Origin: JBCCBI01 sp039034155
Lineage (GTDB): Bacteria > Deinococcota > Deinococci > Deinococcales > Trueperaceae
DNA: 15,337 bases
NCBI GenBank assembly: GCA_039034155.1
Contig: JBCCBI010000083.1
Span: forward strand, 1-15,337
Reading direction: 5' to 3'
The notes under the pieces are model-generated. The model did no database searches and was not told the DNA's origin. It was given only the letters and a program-made list of their open reading frames with translations. Each line of letters begins with the position of its first letter. Positions within the stretch are counted from its first letter, which is position 1. Below, one piece after another: positions 1-7,254 of the stretch. A program made the position numbers and the translations under genes.

Positions 1-109
1 ACAAGAAGGCACTTTAACGACACAAACATCCATATTTTAGGAGCATCAACAAGAAATTACCCCACCTAAATGGAGATAACCACTGCATAAATTACTGTAT
101 GAATCTTGG

Positions 110-124
110 TTGAGATTATCTCAA
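110..124. repeat. 15-bp perfect palindrome
   Basis: TTGAGAT and ATCTCAA are perfect inverted arms around a single central T. As RNA it could form only a five-pair stem with a five-base loop. The symmetry therefore looks more like a protein-binding site than a terminator. A run of five T follows a few bases downstream (131-135), so a weak terminator for a gene left of the window cannot be excluded. Confidence 0.4.
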
Positions 125-126
125 GC

Positions 127-155
127 TTGGTTTTTGTGTGTATCATGTGTATGAT
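127..155 (+). promoter_or_regulatory. Weak sigma70-type promoter candidate
   Basis: TTGGTT (127-132) and TATGAT (150-155) are separated by 17 bp. The -10 matches the consensus at five of six positions and the -35 at three. It overlaps an inverted repeat and would start transcription near position 162, just ahead of the possible small ORF at 175-249. Confidence 0.3.
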
Positions 156-157
156 AC
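140..157. repeat. 7-bp inverted repeat, possible operator
   Basis: GTATCAT (140-146) and ATGATAC (151-157) are perfect inverted arms separated by four bases. The right arm covers a -10-like TATGAT (150-155). That arrangement would let a bound dimeric repressor block the promoter candidate at 127-155. No regulator gene is visible nearby to act on it. Confidence 0.4.
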
Positions 158-174
158 TTGTGTTGAGGTAGTTC

Positions 175-249
175 ATGATGGGGTCTCGAGCCACTCTTTT
201 AGCGAGTACTGCACATAGACATCTCAGCAAATTATCCATCTTTCGTTAA
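175..249 (+). CDS. Possible 24-residue small ORF
   Basis: An ATG-ATG start lies five bases after GAGGT (165-169), a plausible ribosome binding site. A promoter candidate lies just upstream, and the frame stops at 247-249, shortly before the strong promoter at 258. The peptide is basic and rich in Ser, Leu and Ala, with no known motif. It contains one CTCGAG in a non-Leu-Glu frame. Chance ORFs of this length are common, so the case rests only on the ordered promoter, ribosome site and start. It could be a small protein, a leader peptide, or nothing. Confidence 0.2.
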   Translation: MMGSRATLLASTAHRHLSKLSIFR

Positions 250-257
250 CACTACAC

Positions 258-285
258 TTGACAGACGCGCTATGACCTTTATAAT
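258..285 (+). promoter_or_regulatory. Consensus sigma70 promoter upstream of topA
   Basis: A perfect TTGACA (258-263) is followed after 16 bp by a perfect TATAAT (280-285). The start of transcription would fall near 292, about 300 nt before the topA start codon. No convincing gene lies between, so topA is the likely target. The spacer and -10 box are covered by an inverted repeat (267-290), which suggests that the promoter is repressible. Confidence 0.75.
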
Positions 286-290
286 AGCGC
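267..290. repeat. Inverted repeat over the topA promoter, likely operator
   Basis: GCGCTAT (267-273) and ATAGCGC (284-290) are perfect 7-bp arms ten bases apart. The left arm lies in the promoter spacer and the right arm overlaps the end of the TATAAT box. A dimeric DNA-binding protein here would occlude RNA polymerase. The arm centres are about 17 bp apart, rather more than one helical turn. Because the site lies upstream of the predicted start of transcription, an RNA hairpin role is unlikely. Confidence 0.5.
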
Positions 291-291
291 A

Positions 292-590
292 CATCAATTG
301 GGCTACCCATCGCACTTGCCAAACGCTTGTGATGAGATTAGCAAAGATGTGAAATGCTTGTGGGCGAACTAACGTGTTGAACCTATATACAGATAAACGT
401 GCTATAGGTAAATGTGGTGACATTAGACACAAAAACACTTAACTTACGATGTGCACCCATCACGTCCACATCACCAAAAATTACAACAAAGCTGTAGAGG
501 GGTTTAGAAGGATGTTGCAAGGCTGGGTATTACAAGGCTGGTTACTCATAAGTGCCAACAAGAGTGCTAGAAAGAGTGTAGGAGGACGCC
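292..590 (+). other. Long 5' leader of topA
   Basis: This stretch of about 300 bases between the predicted transcription start and topA holds no convincing ORF. It contains an inverted repeat, ACCTATA (381-387) with TATAGGT (403-409) and a 15-base loop, and a 15-bp tandem direct repeat (518-547). The final 10 bases carry the topA ribosome binding site GGAGGA (581-586). I do not recognise a known riboswitch. The length leaves room for leader-based control or for a second promoter that I cannot see. Confidence 0.4.
518..547 (+). repeat. Two tandem 15-bp direct repeats
   Basis: Both units begin with CAAGGCTGG (518-526 and 533-541) and match at 12 of 15 positions. They lie about 45-70 bases ahead of the topA start. 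Two tandem copies are too few to call this a satellite. They may be a protein-binding site or a chance duplication. Confidence 0.4.
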
Positions 591-3530
591 GTGAGCGCTA
601 AGCAAGTAAGTGATAAACGCTTAGTGATTGTGGAGTCGCCAACTAAAGCCAAAACCATTCGGCGATTTTTGCCAAGTAGCTATCAGGTAGAAGCGAGCAT
701 GGGCCATGTTCGCGACTTACCGGCGTCGGCAGCAGAAATTCCCAAAGAGGTCAAAGGGCAGTCTTGGGCCCGTTTGGGTGTAAATCCAGACGAAAATTTT
801 GAACCCCTTTATATTGTGCCCAGCAAAAAGAAAAAAGTAGTCAATCAACTTAAAAGCGCTCTCAAAGACGCCAGCGAGTTGTACATCGCCACGGACGAAG
901 ACCGCGAAGGTGAGTCGATTGGTTGGCACCTACTAGAAGTACTTGACCCTAAAGTACCTGTGAAGCGCATGGTCTTTCACGAAATTACCGAAGACGCTAT
1001 TTTGGGTGCTCTCGAGGCCACTAGGGACATCAACCACCACCTCGTTGACGCCCAAGAAACCCGGCGTATTTTAGACAGGCTGGTCGGTTACAGCATTTCA
1101 CCCCTACTGTGGAAAAAGATTGCCCCTAAATTATCTGCTGGACGGGTGCAAAGTGTGGCTGTGCGGCTCATGGTCTTGCGTGAAAAAGAGCGCCTTGCGT
1201 TTGTGCCAGCCGGGTATTGGGACTTAAAGGCTTTGCTCGAGCCCAACGCTCAGCCAGATGCCCGCGCGTTTGAATCTGTGCTGACCAAGGTGGGCGGCAT
1301 TCGAGTCGCAACCGGCAAAGATTTTGCCGAAGATACTGGCAAACTTAAACCCAAACTCGTTGCTGGTGAGAACGTCGTTTTACTATCTCAGCAAGATGCG
1401 TTTGACCTAGCAACAAGCTTGGAGCAAGCAAGCTGGCAGGTTGCCAAAGTTGAAACCCGCAACGCCAAACGCAACCCGGCTGCGCCCTTTACCACCTCCA
1501 CCTTGCAGCAAGAAGCCAGCCGCAAACTGGGCATGAGCGCCAAAGAAACCATGAGAACTGCCCAGGGTCTGTACGAAAATGGCTACATCACCTACATGCG
1601 CACGGATTCTACCCATCTTTCAAGTGAGGCCATTAGCGCCAGCCGGGCTGCCGTTGAGCGCCGCTACGGCACAGAATATTTGAGCGAGCGCCCACGTCAG
1701 TACAAAACAAAATCTCGCAACGCCCAAGAAGCACACGAAGCCATTCGCCCAGCCGGCACCGCCATGCAAACGGCTGACGAGCACAAGCTAACTGGCGTTG
1801 AAGCGCGTGTTTACGACCTCATTTGGAAACGTACGGTTGCCACCCAGATGGCCGAAGCACGCTTAAAGCTGGTTACGGTTCATATTGATGCCAGTAGCAC
1901 GAACACTGCGGGTGAGGCTATCACTGCAACCTTCCGCGCGTCTGGGCGCACAACAGAATTCCCCGGTTTTTTCCGCGCTTACGTAGAGGGTAGCGACGAC
2001 CCCGATGCCGCGCTAGACGAACGTGAGCAGCCATTACCCGACTTAACCGAGGGCGACACCCTCACCTGTAACGACCTGGCTAAGGTGGAACACGAAACCA
2101 AACCACCAGCTCGCTTTACGGAAGCTTCTCTGGTGAAGCTTCTAGAACAAGAAGGCATCGGCCGACCCAGTACCTACGCCAGTATCATCGACACCGTGAT
2201 TCGGCGCGGCTACGTGCGCAAGCAAAGTTCGCAGCTTGTGCCTACGTTTACGGCGTTTGCAACAAACAATTTGCTCGAGCAGCAGTTTAACCAACTCGTT
2301 GACACGGGTTTTACCGCTGGCATGGAACAAGTGCTGGATGATATTGCCACGGGCGAACTTGCCGCCAAACCCTACCTCGAGTCGTTTTACAAGGGTAAAC
2401 AAACAGGTAGCGATGATGCTGAGGGCCTCGTTGAACGCGTTGAGGACGGGCTCGAGTCCGTTGATGCGCGTGCTGTGTCTACCCTAGAGTTTCCCAAATG
2501 GGGCAAATACCTCATCCGGGTTGGGCGCTACGGCCCTTACGTTGAAGGCGAAATTGAAGGCGAAACCGTCACCACGTCAGTGCCACCTGAGCTAGCACCT
2601 GCCGATATTGACGAGGCCAAGCTCGAGGAACTTTTGACCGCTGGTAATGCCGGGGATGTGTCTTTTGGTGAACACCCCGACACCGGTAGGGAAATGCTCT
2701 TGAAAAGCGGGCCTTATGGACCTTACTTAGAGATGGAAAGCGACGAGAAAAAACCCAAGCGCACGTCGCTACCCAAAGGTGTAAACCCCGCTGAAGTCAC
2801 CATTGAAATGGCAATTTCGCTGCTTAACTTACCCCGCGTTGTGGGGCAGCACCCCGACACTGGCAAAAACATCACCGTGCAAATTGGTCGATTTGGTCCG
2901 TATGCTAGACATGCGAGTACCTCAGCGTCACTTGGTAAAGATGATGACCTGCTCACCGTGGGGTTTGAGCGGGTACTCGAGATCATCCAGAAAAAAGAAG
3001 TTAAAAACAAACCCCTGCGCATTGTTGGTGAGCACCCCGAAAGCGGCGAAACCATTGACATTCGTGAGGGTCGCTACGGGCCTTACGTAAAATACCGCAA
3101 GGTGAACGTGTCGCTTCCTAAAGATGCTGTGGTGGACGAGGTCAGCATTGAAGACGCACTGGCGCTTATTGCTACTAAAGCAGACACCAAAGCAGGTAGA
3201 GCTAGTAAGGGGGGCGCGAAAAAGGCTAAAGCTAAAAAGAAAACAACCAAGACAAAACGCAAGAAAGCTGCCAAACCTGCTGGTCCTAAAGCTACTCCAC
3301 GCGACCTCGAGCCATTTTTAACCGAACTCGACGACGATGTGCGCCAAGTCGTGATTCGTCTTGAAGGCATGGAAGGGCACGACGCCCAAGACGTTGCTAG
3401 TGCTGCTGACAGCCTCGGCCTAAAAGAAGAAGACGTGCAAGCAGCGCACAAACGCGGCATGTTTAAGTTGCGCATGGCTTACGGCAAAGCGCGGAAAAGT
3501 CAAGACAAGACTAGCGCGCAAGCGGCTTAA
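591..3530 (+). CDS. topA: DNA topoisomerase I (type IA)
   Basis: This enzyme relaxes negative supercoils by cutting and passing one DNA strand. The Toprim domain is at the N terminus, with Glu15 in IVESPTKAK and the acidic triad Asp102, Asp104 and Glu106 in TDEDREGES. SAGRVQS is at 182-188. The catalytic Tyr335 lies in GYITYMRTDS, and EGIGRPSTYA is at 521-530. The tail has four GRYGPY-type C-terminal repeats at about 637-652, 693-714, 752-773 and 813-835. A Lys-rich linker (about 862-900) follows, then a short helical domain (903-965) resembling sigma factor region 4. Only one Cys is present, so there are no zinc fingers. The tail type is common in Deinococcota, Actinobacteria and cyanobacteria. 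The GTG start follows GGAGGA (581-586) at close spacing. Eight Leu-Glu pairs are written CTCGAG. Confidence 0.97.
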   Translation: MSAKQVSDKRLVIVESPTKAKTIRRFLPSSYQVEASMGHVRDLPASAAEIPKEVKGQSWARLGVNPDENFEPLYIVPSKKKKVVNQLKSALKDASELYIATDEDREGESIGWHLLEVLDPKVPVKRMVFHEITEDAILGALEATRDINHHLVDAQETRRILDRLVGYSISPLLWKKIAPKLSAGRVQSVAVRLMVLREKERLAFVPAGYWDLKALLEPNAQPDARAFESVLTKVGGIRVATGKDFAEDTGKLKPKLVAGENVVLLSQQDAFDLATSLEQASWQVAKVETRNAKRNPAAPFTTSTLQQEASRKLGMSAKETMRTAQGLYENGYITYMRTDSTHLSSEAISASRAAVERRYGTEYLSERPRQYKTKSRNAQEAHEAIRPAGTAMQTADEHKLTGVEARVYDLIWKRTVATQMAEARLKLVTVHIDASSTNTAGEAITATFRASGRTTEFPGFFRAYVEGSDDPDAALDEREQPLPDLTEGDTLTCNDLAKVEHETKPPARFTEASLVKLLEQEGIGRPSTYASIIDTVIRRGYVRKQSSQLVPTFTAFATNNLLEQQFNQLVDTGFTAGMEQVLDDIATGELAAKPYLESFYKGKQTGSDDAEGLVERVEDGLESVDARAVSTLEFPKWGKYLIRVGRYGPYVEGEIEGETVTTSVPPELAPADIDEAKLEELLTAGNAGDVSFGEHPDTGREMLLKSGPYGPYLEMESDEKKPKRTSLPKGVNPAEVTIEMAISLLNLPRVVGQHPDTGKNITVQIGRFGPYARHASTSASLGKDDDLLTVGFERVLEIIQKKEVKNKPLRIVGEHPESGETIDIREGRYGPYVKYRKVNVSLPKDAVVDEVSIEDALALIATKADTKAGRASKGGAKKAKAKKKTTKTKRKKAAKPAGPKATPRDLEPFLTELDDDVRQVVIRLEGMEGHDAQDVASAADSLGLKEEDVQAAHKRGMFKLRMAYGKARKSQDKTSAQAA

Positions 3531-3608
3531 CCTTTTTTAGGCTGATGTCTTATCAAAAGGGACTTAATTTCACAAGGTCTAAGCTAGTGAGGATGTTAAG
3601 CTAATCTT

Positions 3609-3893
3609 GTGGACGTTCCTGACGTACTCAACTTATTGGATTTAGCGAGTGGTGCGGACCAGCACCCTGTACCTGCCCTAGGTGCGGTGCTCGAGCAAGT
3701 CACCGACCCAGAACCGCGCCACGTGCTACCTGACCAGTGGTATATGGTTCTCGCAGGCGAACTCATCATCGACTTACCTTACGGTGACTTTCGCATTTTG
3801 CGGGCAAATGATCTGCTGGTGTTTGATGAGGCTGTGGATGTCACCCTTACGCCCGTTGAGGATGTAACGTTACTACGAGCGGCCCTAGACTAA
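3609..3893 (+). CDS. Small cupin-fold protein
   Basis: This 94-residue protein looks like a single compact cupin barrel. HVLPDQWYMVLAGEL (38-52) resembles the first cupin motif and LRANDLLVF (64-72) the Gly-Asp turn before the second. Most metal-binding residues of typical cupins are absent: only His38 remains, and no His appears where motif 2 usually ends. It may bind a ligand without metal or be structural. The GTG start is the first after an in-frame stop at 3597-3599. The nearest purine-rich site, TGAGGA (3588-3593), is 15 bases away, which is long, so translation may be weak. It follows topA by 78 bases with no clear terminator between. The substrate is unknown. Confidence 0.65.
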   Translation: MDVPDVLNLLDLASGADQHPVPALGAVLEQVTDPEPRHVLPDQWYMVLAGELIIDLPYGDFRILRANDLLVFDEAVDVTLTPVEDVTLLRAALD

Positions 3894-3989
3894 CGTGACC
3901 CTCGTTGTAATGATTGTAAGTCGTAGATTTGACAGCGTTAAGCCTGTGTTCAGCAACGCCATCTAGACTTAGATCAGACGGAGGTTACT

Positions 3990-4469
3990 GTGCACACCAG
4001 CTTATGGCGCACCATCAGTATTATCAGCTTGCTTGTCGTAGCAGGTTGCAGTTCAGATTCGTCAGATTCAATTATCTATCGACACCTCGCAGAAGTAGAC
4101 ACTATCGACGTTCGTTTACTTGATGGTGAACGCAACTTGGAAATTACAGCAAGTGGTAACCACCGCAATGGTTGCCGACGTTTGGACGGGTATGACGTAG
4201 CCATCCAAGAAGCATCTGCTGCAGAGGCAGAAAACGAACGGCTCGGAAGCATTGCTGTACAGTTGTGGGAGTGGCGGCCAGACAGCGACCCAAACGTAGG
4301 CTGTACAGACATCGCGCCACCTTTTGATACCATCATCCTGGTAGATGTTGCCACACTTCTCTCAGGACAGTATGAGGTTGATGTCAACGGTCTTAGCACG
4401 ACCATTACGCTTTCTGATAGCCGATCCACACTACCCGCACGCGACATCATCACACACGCTCAAAGCTAA
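3990..4469 (+). CDS. Predicted lipoprotein of unknown function
   Basis: The 159-residue product starts with a short basic stretch, a hydrophobic segment (about 9-18) and the lipobox VVAGC, so Cys20 is the expected lipidated residue after signal peptidase II cleavage. The mature part is acidic and Ser-rich at its start and contains two more Cys (63 and about 104) that could pair. I recognise no domain. The GTG start has a strong site, GGAGGT (3980-3985), four bases ahead. The stop codon overlaps the clpS start (TAATG), so its translation may feed that of clpS. The pairing of an envelope lipoprotein with a cytoplasmic adaptor may be only an arrangement for shared expression. Confidence 0.75.
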   Translation: MHTSLWRTISIISLLVVAGCSSDSSDSIIYRHLAEVDTIDVRLLDGERNLEITASGNHRNGCRRLDGYDVAIQEASAAEAENERLGSIAVQLWEWRPDSDPNVGCTDIAPPFDTIILVDVATLLSGQYEVDVNGLSTTITLSDSRSTLPARDIITHAQS

Positions 4470-4819
4470 TGGCGACGTACCATAAGTTAATGAGTGAGCG
4501 AACCGATACCCTCACAAAACCAGCCACCAAAACGAAATCCAAAACTGCCAAGCCGCCTATGTACCGCGTGCTGCTCTTGAACGACGACTACACACCGATG
4601 GACTTTGTGGTGCTGGTCTTGGTGCGTTTTTTCAAAAAAACTGCCTCCGAAGCCACCCAGATAATGCTCAGCGTCCACGAGCAGGGCGTGGGTTTGTGCG
4701 GCGTGTATCCGTTTGAACTCGCCGAGACCAAAGTTGCCCAAGTCACCCGCACCGCCCGCCAGTCAGGGCATCCGCTGCGCTGCACATTAGAACCAGAAAG
4801 CACGGGGACTAACTCATGA
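4469..4819 (+). CDS. clpS: ClpS, N-degron adaptor for ClpAP
   Basis: ClpS binds proteins with destabilising N-terminal residues and hands them to the ClpA unfoldase. The core YRVLLLNDDYTPMDFVV (32-48) and the later HEQGVGLCGVYP (70-81) match the family closely. Asn38, Asp39 and His70 correspond to the N-degron pocket residues Asn34, Asp35 and His66 of the E. coli protein. The N-terminal 28 residues are a Lys/Thr-rich tail, expected to be flexible. The ATG overlaps the lipoprotein stop as TAATG, and no ribosome binding site is seen, so coupled re-initiation is likely. An in-frame ATG at 4490 is an alternative start. The gene overlaps clpA by four bases. Confidence 0.95.
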   Translation: MATYHKLMSERTDTLTKPATKTKSKTAKPPMYRVLLLNDDYTPMDFVVLVLVRFFKKTASEATQIMLSVHEQGVGLCGVYPFELAETKVAQVTRTARQSGHPLRCTLEPESTGTNS

Positions 4820-7215
4820 TTTCGGATAACTTGCGGCAAACCACCAGGCGCGCTATTGAAAGGGCGCGCGCATACCGACATGAATATGCAGGGCTCGAGC
4901 ACCTCCTGTGTGAACTACTTGACGACCCAGACGCTAAAGCTGCTTTTGAGGCTTTACGCGTTGACGTTGATAACCTCAGCATGGAGCTAGATGCCGCCTT
5001 AGACGAACACCCCGTTGCTGATACCAGCAGCCTAGCCGACCTCGAGGCAGCGTTCATTCAAGCCTACGAAACGGTGCTCGGTGAGTCGCCGCATGATTTA
5101 ACAGATGATGCACTGAACGATGACAGCCAAGATAATGACGTAGACGATACCCAAGATGATGACGATGCTAGCAGTTACGCCCTCGATATGCTCGAGGTCA
5201 CACCTACCGCCGCCTTTGAACGGGTCATTCAACGCGCTGCCCTATCCATGCAATCTGCCGGGCGGGCCGAGGCCACCGGAGCCAACGTCCTGGTTGCCAT
5301 GTTTGATGAACCTAACACACGCGCGTATTTGCTGCTCGAGGCTGCTGGGCTTAGCAAGTTGGATGTCACCAGTTACTTAGCAGGTAAAACGCCTTTACAA
5401 CCTCTGGCCAAACGTCAAAAGCAAGTTTCTAATGAAGAAGATACTGGCCCGCGTGATGATTCAGGCGCAGCCAACGACCCGCTCGAGGAATTTTGCGTTA
5501 ACTTGAGCGCGCTGGCGGAGGCTGGCAAACTTGACCCTCTAATTGGGCGTGAGCACGAACTGACCCGGCTTATGCAGGTGCTGGCACGTCGCAACAAAAA
5601 TAACCCCCTGCTGGTTGGCGACCCCGGCGTGGGTAAAACGGCCTTGATTGAAGGCTTTGCGCAACGCGTTGCCGCTGGTGACGTACCCACTAAACTCCGT
5701 GAGGCTGTTGTCTACGCTCTCGACATGGGGGCGCTGCTGGCTGGTACGCGCTACCGAGGAGATTTTGAGGAACGGCTCAAGGGTGTGCTGGATGAGCTCG
5801 AGCGTCACCCCTTTGCCATTTTGTTCATCGACGAAATTCACACCGTGGTTGGTGCAGGTGCCACCGCTGGCGGTGCGATGGACGCCTCCAACCTGCTCAA
5901 ACCCGCCCTCACCAAGCACCTGCGCTGCATTGGCGCAACCACCTTTCAAGAGCACAAAGCCTTTGAAAAAGACCGCGCCCTGTCGCGCCGTTTCCAAAAA
6001 ATTGATGTGGTTGAACCCAGTCCAGAAGATGCCATCGCCATCGCCCACGGGCTCAAGCGATACTTTGAGGAACATCACGACTTGGACTATCAAGATGAGG
6101 CACTAGATGCCGCCGTCAACTTATCCGTGCGACACTTGCGCGAGCAACGCCTTCCCGACAGCGCCCTTGACGTACTCGATGAAGCTGGTGCCGCCCAAGC
6201 TTTAATTGATGAGGCTGACCGCGCGACTACCATCGAGGTGTCTCATATTGAGGCCACCGTGGCCAACATGGCGCGAATCCCACCCAAAAGCGTTTCTGGC
6301 GATGATAAAACGCGCTTGCAAAGCCTCGAGCAACACTTGGGTGAGGTTGTCTTTGGTCAGCCCGATGCCGTGAGTGAAGTTGTAAGCGCCATCAAACTAG
6401 CCCGCTCGGGCTTACGCGAAGGTGATAAACCCATCGGTGCGTTTTTGTTTGCAGGACCTACAGGGGTGGGTAAAACTGAACTCGCCAAGCAACTTGCCAG
6501 CCACCTCGAGGTGCCGTTTTTGCGCTTTGACATGTCAGAGTACATGGAAAAACACAGCGTCTCGAGGCTCATTGGTGCACCCCCCGGCTACGTGGGCTTT
6601 GACCAAGGCGGTCTTCTCACCGACGCCATCCGCCAAACGCCGTTTACAGTCTTGCTGCTGGACGAAATCGAAAAAGTCCACCCTGACCTATTTAACATCC
6701 TCTTGCAGGTCATGGACTACGGGCGGCTGACCGACCACAACGGGCGCAGCGTGGATTTTCGCAATGTCATTTTGGTGATGACCACTAATGCAGGTGCCGC
6801 CGAAGCCAGCCGTGCCGCCATTGGCTTTCAAGGTGGTAGCAACGCGGCCGCCAGCGATGAGGCCATCAAAACCCTATTCACCCCCGAGTTTCGCAACCGT
6901 TTAGACGCTATCATCCAGTTTTCAGCGCTACCTGAGGCTGTAGTGCGGCAAATTGTGGACAAGTTTGTGCGCGAACTAGCGGAGCAATTAGCGGAGCAAA
7001 ACGTTGTCCTAGAAGTTACGGATGCCGCCAAAGACGCTCTCGCCGTTTTGGGCTTTGATGATGTTTACGGCGCACGGCCGCTAGCGAGGGTGATTCAGGC
7101 GCGTATTAAGCGGCCGCTGGCAGATGAGTTGTTGTTTGGGAAGTTGCAAGATGGTGGGAAGGTAACAGTGGATGTGCAACAAGAAACTAGAGAGGAATTT
7201 GTGTTTGAGTTTTAG
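4816..7215 (+). CDS. clpA: ClpA, ATPase subunit of the ClpAP protease
   Basis: ClpA is a hexameric AAA+ unfoldase that feeds substrates to ClpP. The Clp N-domain spans about 1-190. The first AAA module has Walker A GDPGVGKT (268-275) and Walker B ILFIDE (335-340). The second has GPTGVGKT (547-554) and LLLDEIEK (613-620). The pore loop GYVG (591-594) and the ClpP-docking tripeptide Ile-Gly-Phe (669-671) are present, and the end matches ClpA (GARPLARVIQ, 752-761). There is no long coiled-coil insertion, which separates it from ClpB and ClpC. At 799 residues it is longer than E. coli ClpA (about 758), owing partly to an acidic insertion (94-118) between the two halves of the N-domain. The ATG overlaps the clpS stop as ATGA. 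Nine CTCGAG sites occur, eight encoding Leu-Glu. Confidence 0.96.
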   Translation: MISDNLRQTTRRAIERARAYRHEYAGLEHLLCELLDDPDAKAAFEALRVDVDNLSMELDAALDEHPVADTSSLADLEAAFIQAYETVLGESPHDLTDDALNDDSQDNDVDDTQDDDDASSYALDMLEVTPTAAFERVIQRAALSMQSAGRAEATGANVLVAMFDEPNTRAYLLLEAAGLSKLDVTSYLAGKTPLQPLAKRQKQVSNEEDTGPRDDSGAANDPLEEFCVNLSALAEAGKLDPLIGREHELTRLMQVLARRNKNNPLLVGDPGVGKTALIEGFAQRVAAGDVPTKLREAVVYALDMGALLAGTRYRGDFEERLKGVLDELERHPFAILFIDEIHTVVGAGATAGGAMDASNLLKPALTKHLRCIGATTFQEHKAFEKDRALSRRFQKIDVVEPSPEDAIAIAHGLKRYFEEHHDLDYQDEALDAAVNLSVRHLREQRLPDSALDVLDEAGAAQALIDEADRATTIEVSHIEATVANMARIPPKSVSGDDKTRLQSLEQHLGEVVFGQPDAVSEVVSAIKLARSGLREGDKPIGAFLFAGPTGVGKTELAKQLASHLEVPFLRFDMSEYMEKHSVSRLIGAPPGYVGFDQGGLLTDAIRQTPFTVLLLDEIEKVHPDLFNILLQVMDYGRLTDHNGRSVDFRNVILVMTTNAGAAEASRAAIGFQGGSNAAASDEAIKTLFTPEFRNRLDAIIQFSALPEAVVRQIVDKFVRELAEQLAEQNVVLEVTDAAKDALAVLGFDDVYGARPLARVIQARIKRPLADELLFGKLQDGGKVTVDVQQETREEFVFEF

Positions 7216-7224
7216 GTTAGGTGA

Positions 7225-7239
7225 GGCTCGAGCCTATAG
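7225..7239 (+). repeat. 15-bp direct repeat, promoter copy
   Basis: GGCTCGAGCCTATAG occurs here in front of the antitoxin gene and again, identically, at 7410-7424 inside it. The first ten bases are a palindrome containing CTCGAG. The copies are 185 bp apart. Confidence 0.6.
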
Positions 7240-7247
7240 CTGCTATA
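7235..7247. promoter_or_regulatory. 13-bp palindrome, likely antitoxin operator
   Basis: TATAGC and GCTATA are perfect arms around a central T. The right arm overlaps the -10 box (7244-7249) of the antitoxin promoter. Toxin-antitoxin operons are usually repressed by their own antitoxin, and the position fits that role. This is an inference. Confidence 0.45.
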
Positions 7248-7249
7248 CT
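7241..7249 (+). promoter_or_regulatory. Extended -10 promoter, leaderless transcript
   Basis: TGC followed by TATACT (7244-7249) is an extended -10 element. It ends five bases before the ATG at 7255, so transcription should start at or very near the start codon. No ribosome binding site is present, and no good -35 box is seen. Leaderless genes with such promoters are common in Deinococcota. Confidence 0.6.
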
Positions 7250-7254
7250 AAACT

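Larger units (their letters stand above)
1..257. other. Left flank, mostly non-coding
   Basis: No convincing gene is visible here. All three forward frames from the left edge close within 69 bases. One reverse frame is open from about position 33 to the edge, but it has no ribosome binding site. The stretch holds two short palindromes, a weak promoter candidate and a possible 24-codon ORF, each listed separately. A reverse-strand ORF across 232-438 has no recognisable motif and overlaps a strong forward promoter, so I do not annotate it. Confidence 0.5.

Noticed and set aside
232..438. Reverse-strand ORF of 68 codons upstream of topA
   Set aside because: No recognisable motif or good ribosome site, and it overlaps the perfect forward promoter.
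2723..3475. Long reverse-strand ORFs inside topA
   Set aside because: They mirror the strongly supported topA frame and have no independent motifs.
3531..3560. CCTTTT and AAAAGG arms after topA as a terminator
   Set aside because: The stem is mostly A-T with an 18-base loop and no T-run after it; too weak to call.
3929..3969. TTGACA upstream of the lipoprotein as a promoter
   Set aside because: No -10 box at a workable spacing; TAGACT lies 29 bp away.
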